A stretch of DNA of 11,315 bases from Firmicutes bacterium UBA3910 (GTDB lineage: Bacteria; Bacillota; Limnochordia; Darwinibacteriales; Darwinibacteriaceae): contig DGFC01000094.1 in assembly GCA_002391465.1 (NCBI GenBank), positions 11,674-22,988 of the forward strand. The letters run 5' to 3'. The position numbers were made by a program, and so were the translations under genes. Shown here one piece after another: positions 7,146 through 11,315 of this stretch (position 1 is its first letter; each line of letters begins with the position of its first letter). Below the pieces are notes generated by a model, which ran no database searches, was not told the DNA's origin, and worked only from the letters and a program-made list of their open reading frames with translations.

Positions 7146-7586
7146 ATGGATCCTATGCGTCATTCCCAACCCCGGGTTCCCACCTTCTGCCCGCCGGGGT
7201 TTCAGGGCAGGTATACTGTGGTGCCAGGTGACACCATGTTTCTCATCGCCCAGCGTTTTGGCGTTTCCCTGGATGCCCTTATCGCTGCCAATCCCCAGAT
7301 TCCCAACCCCAATCTGATCTTCCCTGGGGATGTTCTGTGTGTTCCCGGTACCGCTCCACCGCCTCCTCCGCCGCAGGAGCCGTGCCCCTGTCCCGCAACG
7401 CTCTTCGATTTCCTGGGTCGCGTTGTACAGGTAACAACACCATGCGGTCTGGTTTCGGGGTACCTCGATTCGGTCAACGACAATTCCATTATCCTAATCG
7501 ATAACGAAAGCTACCGTACCATCATCGTTCCCTGTCGGGAAATCTGCTTCGTCCGCGTCTTGCGAAGGGTGAAAAACGATGACTAG
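7146..7586 (+). CDS. LysM-domain protein with C-terminal Cys-containing coat-like domain
   Basis: Protein of 146 aa with a LysM peptidoglycan/chitin-binding domain at residues 22-68 (YTVVPGDTMFLIAQRFGV, then LIFPGDVLCVPG), a polyproline linker (71-76), then a beta-rich domain (86-138) with the phrases VQVTTPCG and IIVPCREICFVR. The C-terminal domain resembles small spore-coat-type domains of Bacillota that bind through a 'TPCG' turn; that link is from memory. There is no signal peptide, which fits a protein made in the mother cell and deposited on the spore rather than secreted. I chose ATG 7146 over the TTG at 7143, because AAAGGAGG (7130-7137) then has 8-nt spacing. The next gene overlaps its stop by 8 nt and encodes a paralog of this C-terminal domain. 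Seven Cys residues (15, 65, 80, 82, 100, 130, 134) could support cross-linking. Confidence 0.85.
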   Translation: MDPMRHSQPRVPTFCPPGFQGRYTVVPGDTMFLIAQRFGVSLDALIAANPQIPNPNLIFPGDVLCVPGTAPPPPPPQEPCPCPATLFDFLGRVVQVTTPCGLVSGYLDSVNDNSIILIDNESYRTIIVPCREICFVRVLRRVKNDD

Positions 7587-7791
7587 GTGTGGTTGCTGTC
7601 GCTGTCCGGAGGGGTTAGTTTCCCTACTTGATCGCAGGGTATTGGTATCCACACCATGCGGGGATATAACGGGGATTCTGCGGGGGTTCGGCCAGACCTT
7701 TTTAGAAGTGGAGGAGAGCAATCCAAGTCTGGAATTAACGATCATCCAGTGTGAACAGGTCTGTTTCATCCGTGAGGTAACCATAACCTAA
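7579..7791 (+). CDS. Small Cys-rich paralog of the preceding protein's C-terminal domain
   Basis: A 70-residue protein starting with ATG 7579 inside the end of the LysM gene (8-nt overlap), so translation is probably coupled; AAGGGTG lies 7 nt upstream. It opens with a Cys cluster (C4, C6, C7, C9) and then aligns throughout with the C-terminal domain of its neighbour: VLVSTPCG against VQVTTPCG, and IIQCEQVCFIRE against IVPCREICFVRV. The three core Cys residues (C27, C58, C62) match C100, C130 and C134 with nearly identical spacing. This points to a local duplication, one copy with a LysM targeting domain and one without. A structural spore-coat or cortex-associated role is an inference. A terminator follows the stop. 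Confidence 0.8.
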   Translation: MTRCGCCRCPEGLVSLLDRRVLVSTPCGDITGILRGFGQTFLEVEESNPSLELTIIQCEQVCFIREVTIT

Positions 7792-7794
7792 GTG

Positions 7795-7829
7795 AAAAAA
7801 AGAAACGGCAGCTTCGGGGCTGCCGCTTT
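7795..7829. terminator. Bidirectional intrinsic terminator between coat-like gene and thioredoxin
   Basis: CGGCAGC (7806-7812) pairs with GCTGCCG (7819-7825) around a UUCGGG loop, a stable tetraloop-like cap. On the minus strand the hairpin is followed by TTTCTTTTTTT (7805-7795), an excellent tail for the thioredoxin gene ending at 7848. On the plus strand the tail is only CTTTCC, so it is weaker for the coat-like genes. Confidence 0.85.
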
Positions 7830-7847
7830 CCATTTCTATCTGGGAAT

Positions 7848-8171
7848 TTATAAATAACTATCCAACAGCTCCCGCAGCCTGTCTGCAGGCTGAACACCCA
7901 CTAATGTCTCCATGGGTTTGCCGTCCTTGAACAGCATGAGCGTGGGGATACTCATAATTCCATATGTACCAACAGGTTCAGTAACCTCATCCACATTCAC
8001 TTTGACGAACTTGATTTTACCTGCGTACTCTTGACTCAACTCTTCAAATACAGGGGCGATCATCCGGCAGGGTCCGCACCATACCGCCCAGAAATCTACA
8101 AATACGGGCAGGTCCCCTGCCAGTACCTCTTCCGCAAAGTTTTGTTCCGTTACTTCCACAATGTTAGCCAA
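7848..8171 (-). CDS. trxA: Thioredoxin
   Basis: Cytoplasmic dithiol oxidoreductase that reduces protein disulfides with electrons from thioredoxin reductase. The canonical active site WCGPC is present within [17 protein letters not shown], and the cis-proline motif [11 protein letters not shown] follows. I place the start at TTG 8171 (107 aa, beginning [12 protein letters not shown], the normal thioredoxin length). It has GGGGG (8183-8179) 7 nt upstream. The longer frame from ATG 8192 would add seven residues, but the promoter at 8203-8232 predicts transcription from about 8196, leaving that ATG a leader of only about 4 nt and no usable RBS. The gene is monocistronic, divergent from the nucleotidyltransferase, and ends at a strong terminator. 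No reductase gene is adjacent. Confidence 0.93.
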   Translation of the reverse strand: MANIVEVTEQNFAEEVLAGDLPVFVDFWAVWCGPCRMIAPVFEELSQEYAGKIKFVKVNVDEVTEPVGTYGIMSIPTLMLFKDGKPMETLVGVQPADRLRELLDSYL

Positions 8172-8202
8172 ATCAATTCCCCCATTCAACATGTTCCCTT
8201 TG

Positions 8203-8232
8203 ATTATAAGCGATCGCAGAAAGGGTTGTCAA
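8203..8232 (-). promoter_or_regulatory. Consensus sigma-A promoter of thioredoxin
   Basis: On the minus strand a perfect TTGACA (8232-8227) and a perfect TATAAT (8208-8203) are separated by 18 nt. The predicted start is near 8196. A housekeeping promoter this close to consensus implies strong constitutive expression. Confidence 0.88.
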
Positions 8233-8338
8233 AGCAGAAACGGGGTTGGGAACAGCCCGGATCTGGCGCTATTAGAGGTTAAACCTTCCTTATGAAGAAA
8301 ATTGTAGGAAGATCAAATATCCCAAAAGGAGTAAGGCC

Positions 8339-9106
8339 ATGGAACAGTGGAACGCTGTTGGCAGCTTAGTGGAGCAGCTGAAAAAGGACAAGGCAGTACG
8401 GGCCATTTTTCTCAAAGGCTCATTGGCACGGGAAGATTGGGATCAGTTTTCAGATATTGACCTATACTGTCTAGTCCATGAAATTGAGTTGGACAGCTTC
8501 CTAACCAGACGCCTTGCGTGCTTAGAAGAGTATGCACCCCTGCTATTCTGGACAGAGGTCAACTTCGTGGGTCCCCAAATAGTTGCTGTCTTTGAAAACG
8601 GGCTGCATGTTGATTTGTATACCGTAACGGCCGAGACGCTCCAACAAACGGATGTGGTTAAGGTACTCTACGATCCAGAGGAGCTGCTGGGTGATTACGC
8701 CGCAAAATCTTTTCCGCTAAGCAGTGAGGCAGTTCTCCGAACGTTTAATAGTCTTGCCTTCTCCCTCCTAGAATTTGCCGCTGCGTTTAACCGCGGAAAC
8801 TTAATCTGGGCCTCCAGATTAGCAAGCCATATCAGCAGCGACATAGTCCTTCTCCTACGGTATATCTACGACCCTGAGCGGGCCCAGCTTGGCTTTAAGA
8901 GAGTAGACAAATATGTACCAGCAGATACATACCAGGCTGTCAGTGATGCTTTGGATAATATAGGTCCAACAAAGCTGCCCCACGGCCTGGTCACCCTACT
9001 CGATCTACTTGAGGAATTGATCCCCAGTTTACCCGCGGAGATTAAAGAGAATCTAAACTTGGCTTTCTATAACTTCACAGCAGAAATAGTACGGCAGCTT
9101 AAGTAA
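8339..9106 (+). CDS. Nucleotidyltransferase-domain protein (pol-beta fold)
   Basis: A 255-residue soluble protein with an N-terminal minimal nucleotidyltransferase domain: GSLARED (27-33) and SDIDL (38-42) give the GS...DxD signature (catalytic D39, D41), and HVDLYTV (90-96) supplies the likely third acidic residue, D92. All catalytic positions are therefore intact and transfer of an NMP group is expected. Residues from about 105 to the end look all-helical (substrate-binding or HEPN/KNTase-like). The layout is that of aminoglycoside-type adenylyltransferases, but I see no specific ANT(6)/AadA motif, so the substrate is unknown and resistance should not be inferred. ATG 8339 follows AAAAGGAG (8324-8331) with 7 nt of spacing. 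No clear sigma-A promoter was found in 8233-8323; inverted repeats CTTCCT/AGGAAG (8285-8290 and 8306-8311) and AGGTTAAACCT (8276-8286) lie there. The next gene starts 100 nt downstream with no terminator between. Confidence 0.85.
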   Translation: MEQWNAVGSLVEQLKKDKAVRAIFLKGSLAREDWDQFSDIDLYCLVHEIELDSFLTRRLACLEEYAPLLFWTEVNFVGPQIVAVFENGLHVDLYTVTAETLQQTDVVKVLYDPEELLGDYAAKSFPLSSEAVLRTFNSLAFSLLEFAAAFNRGNLIWASRLASHISSDIVLLLRYIYDPERAQLGFKRVDKYVPADTYQAVSDALDNIGPTKLPHGLVTLLDLLEELIPSLPAEIKENLNLAFYNFTAEIVRQLK

Positions 9107-9206
9107 ACGACACAGCATGCGGGCTGAAATAACCATTCTCCCCTCCTACGCTGTAGTGCATGGAAGCACGCTCCGGGGCAATACTAAGGGTTAAGGAGGG
9201 AAGGCG

Positions 9207-11315
9207 TTGAGAAGACAACACCTCTTATTAGCACTTGTCATTGCCGTTGTACTGCTGTTAGCTGGCGTTGGAATAGCTGCCTACGTACAGGCTGGAAAGG
9301 CGGTTGATCGTTTTGAGGCGGAACGGCCCCTACCCGGGGCGGCCCTCTACGCTCAAGACGGTACCCTGATAAAACGCCTAGGTGAAGGCAGTGTTTTTGT
9401 CCCCTTAGAGAAAATACCCCGCACTGTGCAGGATGCGGTGCGGGCTAGCGAAAACAAGGCCAGCGGCGGGCAGGCCATTACGGACAGACTCGCCGCGGAT
9501 ATTATGCAACCCCAGGGCTTTTGGCAGAGACTTCAGTTTTCCTTTCTGCCCACTGTCCTCAACCGCCGCTATGAACCCGATGAACAGCTGGAAATCTACC
9601 TCAACCACGCCGATTTCGGCGAACAGGCCCGGGGTGTGGAGGCGGCCAGCCAAACCTACTTCGGTAAATCAGTCGAGTCCGTCGACCTGGCCGAAAGTGC
9701 CCTCTTGGCCGCCCTGGCCCAAGAGCCGGAAAGCGCCTCTCCCTTCACCCGTCCTAAGCAGGCTCAGGAACTCCGCAACGAAATTTTAGCCCAGATGGAA
9801 CGGGACAACAACATCAAACAAGCGGCACGCACCGAAGCAGCAGCGGAACCACTGCCCCAACAGAAGAAGATACCGGGCAGAGCCCACTTTTTCGCCGATT
9901 ATGTCAACGATCTCCTCGTTGACGAGCTGGGAAAAGACAGGGTGCATGCGGGAGGTTTGGAGGTAGAAACCACTCTGGACTTAGGGCTGCAGGAACTGGC
10001 AGAGAGCCTGTTCATCGCTGGGCAGCTGCAGGGAGCCCTAATCGCCCTTGATCCCGCTCAAGGACACATCCTGGCCATGGTGGGTGGTTTGGACTACGAA
10101 CAGGACAGGAACAACCTCGCCACGGCTAAGCAAAAAGATGTGGGCGGCAGCCTGCGCCCCCTCCTCTACGCCACAGGCTTGGTTGAAGGTTGGGCTATGA
10201 ACCATTTGGTGGAGGATGTCCAGCGCAAGTTCGACGACTTTGAGGTGCGCAACTGGGACGAACGCTACTGGGGTGCAGTAACCATGAAGCACGCCTTAAC
10301 CTTTGACCTGAACAACGCAGCTGTCTGGACGTTGAACAGGTTGGGTGTGGATAAGTTAACGACCCTGGCCGCTAAGGTAGATCTCAAATTCACTGAAAAT
10401 GACCAGGATTTAGCGTTAGCCATGGGCCAGACTGAGAGTGGTCTCTCGTTGCTGGAAGTAACTGCTGCTTATCTCCCCGGCCCCAAAGCTGGACAGTACA
10501 TTAAGCCCACCCCTTTCCTTGCGGTTAAGGATGGGCAGGATAGAAACGCGTTGAACATCCAGGCTGATTCTGAGACGGAAGTGTTCACTGAACAGCAGGC
10601 CTATCTGTTTACCAATATGCTGTTTCCAGCGGCAGAGCGGCTGGATCTAGGCTTTGAAGCAGCACTAAAGATATCACAAACAGAAGATGAGACTGACCAA
10701 TCGGCGATTGGCTACACACCGAGGCTGTTAGTAGGCGTTTTTGTCCGGGATGCGGAGGAGGAAAATGCGGCAGCCGAGGTGTGGGCCCAATTTGTTCAGC
10801 AGGCAGAAGAAAGGACGGAAGGTGAGAGAGACGATTTCACCGTGCCCGACGACGTGGAAACAGACGTCTTGATTGATGTTTTCACCGGGCTGTTAGCCAG
10901 TGAGCGCTGTCCCCAGGTGGAGTTGGATGCGTTCATCGCAGGCACGAAACCTACCGCCTTGGCGCCGTGTGCCTTACCGCCGCCTCCGCCTGAGCCCGTT
11001 CGTCCGCCCAGCAGGACTGTGCCTCCAGCAACGCAGCAGCTACCGCCGCCAACACCTGAACCGGAAGAGCCAGAAGTGCCTGCTGCGCCAGTAGAGCCTG
11101 AACCACCAGCCCAAGTGGAGGAGCCTGCTGAACCAGAAGAGCCGGAACAACCTCCGGCTGAATCCGAACCGGAGCCTGCTCCGGAGGAGCAGCCTGAGCC
11201 TGAAGAAGAAGTGGTAGTGCCTCCGCCTGAACCAGAAATGGAGCCGGAGCCCATACCTGAACCCGAAACTGAACCTGCTCCCGAAGTTGGCGTGAATCGG
11301 GTAGGAGGCTACCCA
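9207..11315 (+). CDS. Catalytically degenerate class A penicillin-binding-protein-like protein, 3' end outside window
   Basis: Open for 703 codons to the window edge from TTG 9207, 6 nt after AAGGAGGG (9193-9200). Residues 6-28 are a membrane anchor. A GT51-like region follows (about 64-205): IPRTVQDAVRASEN (70-83), GGQAITDRLAADI (87-99), then DEQLEIYLNHADFG, GVEAASQTYFGKS and LAESALLAALAQEPESASPF. The first Glu may survive (E82), but the 25-30 residues usually before GGSTITQQ are missing, that motif is altered, and the second Glu aligns with F111. The transpeptidase-like domain (about 250-530) is recognisable by ETTLDLGLQ, GALIALDPAQGHILAMVGG and IGYTPRLLVGVF. However, SxxK has become GSLR (314-317), SxN is DLN (367-369) and KTG is replaced by KISQT (488-492). 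The family's C-terminal motif FTGLLASERCPQ...FIAGTKP...C (559-588) is kept. A Pro/Glu-rich tail follows. Likely a wall-located pseudoenzyme, scaffold or regulator of peptidoglycan synthesis. Confidence 0.85.
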   Translation, partial: MRRQHLLLALVIAVVLLLAGVGIAAYVQAGKAVDRFEAERPLPGAALYAQDGTLIKRLGEGSVFVPLEKIPRTVQDAVRASENKASGGQAITDRLAADIMQPQGFWQRLQFSFLPTVLNRRYEPDEQLEIYLNHADFGEQARGVEAASQTYFGKSVESVDLAESALLAALAQEPESASPFTRPKQAQELRNEILAQMERDNNIKQAARTEAAAEPLPQQKKIPGRAHFFADYVNDLLVDELGKDRVHAGGLEVETTLDLGLQELAESLFIAGQLQGALIALDPAQGHILAMVGGLDYEQDRNNLATAKQKDVGGSLRPLLYATGLVEGWAMNHLVEDVQRKFDDFEVRNWDERYWGAVTMKHALTFDLNNAAVWTLNRLGVDKLTTLAAKVDLKFTENDQDLALAMGQTESGLSLLEVTAAYLPGPKAGQYIKPTPFLAVKDGQDRNALNIQADSETEVFTEQQAYLFTNMLFPAAERLDLGFEAALKISQTEDETDQSAIGYTPRLLVGVFVRDAEEENAAAEVWAQFVQQAEERTEGERDDFTVPDDVETDVLIDVFTGLLASERCPQVELDAFIAGTKPTALAPCALPPPPPEPVRPPSRTVPPATQQLPPPTPEPEEPEVPAAPVEPEPPAQVEEPAEPEEPEQPPAESEPEPAPEEQPEPEEEVVVPPPEPEMEPEPIPEPETEPAPEVGVNRVGGYP
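10974..11285 (+). repeat. Pro/Glu-rich low-complexity tail of the PBP-like protein
   Basis: Residues about 590-693 of the PBP-like protein consist mainly of Pro and Glu with some Ala, Val and Gln, in imperfect PEP, EPE and PEEP units. The codons vary (CCT, CCG, CCA; GAA, GAG), so the repetition is kept at protein level. Such acidic, extended segments outside the membrane can span the wall. It opens with a run of five prolines and still ends in coding sequence (VGVNRVGGYP) at the window edge. Confidence 0.8.

Noticed and set aside
8210..8217. GCGATCGC palindrome
   Set aside because: A single 8-bp copy inside the thioredoxin promoter spacer, with no second full copy noticed; not evidence of a repeated genomic element.
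9433..9789. Plus-strand frame of 118 codons
   Set aside because: Out of frame within the PBP-like gene, whose own frame shows clear GT51-like motifs; no RBS.
10796..11254. Minus-strand Ser/Gly-rich frame of 152 codons
   Set aside because: It is the antisense image of the Pro/Glu codons of the PBP-like tail; the low-complexity composition and lack of RBS show it is not a gene.

Overview
The window looks like chromosomal DNA of a Gram-positive-type bacterium, probably a spore-forming member of the Bacillota. The grounds are strong AGGAGG-type ribosome binding sites, consensus sigma-A promoters, TTG/GTG starts, compact intrinsic terminators, a Cys-rich LysM/coat-like gene pair with a sigma-K-like promoter, and Firmicute-style RND, CNNM and CapA genes. 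No genus can be named from the sequence alone. There are no tRNAs, rRNAs, CRISPR arrays or insertion sequences.

Layout: (1) 2-3124, + strand: an RND efflux permease lacking only its extreme N-terminus, closed by a strong terminator. (2) 3192-5257, - strand: a membrane CNNM/CorC-type CBS-domain protein, preceded by a possible 49-residue small protein and an extended -10 promoter. Downstream of it lies a small zinc-ribbon gene whose own leader appears to hold a promoter, a 76-nt structured RNA and an intrinsic terminator placed just before the start codon, which is the layout of an attenuator or riboswitch. (3) 5413-7791, + strand: a membrane-anchored CapA-family protein with an extra N-terminal domain, then a LysM protein and a translationally coupled small paralog of that protein's C-terminal domain. 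(4) 7848-8232, - strand: thioredoxin with a consensus promoter whose position argues for a TTG start 21 nt inside the longest frame. (5) 8339 to the right edge, + strand: a stand-alone nucleotidyltransferase, then a long frame (9207 to beyond 11315) encoding a class A penicillin-binding-protein-like protein.

The most striking object is that last gene. It keeps the class A PBP architecture (N-terminal membrane anchor, GT51-like domain, transpeptidase-like domain, the C-terminal Cys motif, then a long Pro/Glu-rich tail). Every catalytic motif I can align is replaced: one transglycosylase Glu and the GGSTITQQ segment are altered, and the transpeptidase Ser, Lys, SxN and KTG elements are all changed. 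The frame is nevertheless open for 703 codons with a strong RBS, so it looks like a maintained pseudoenzyme rather than a decaying gene.

Taken together, several genes concern the cell envelope (RND efflux, CNNM transport or regulation, CapA, LysM/coat pair, PBP-like protein), but the alternating strands and separate promoters argue for independent units rather than one operon.
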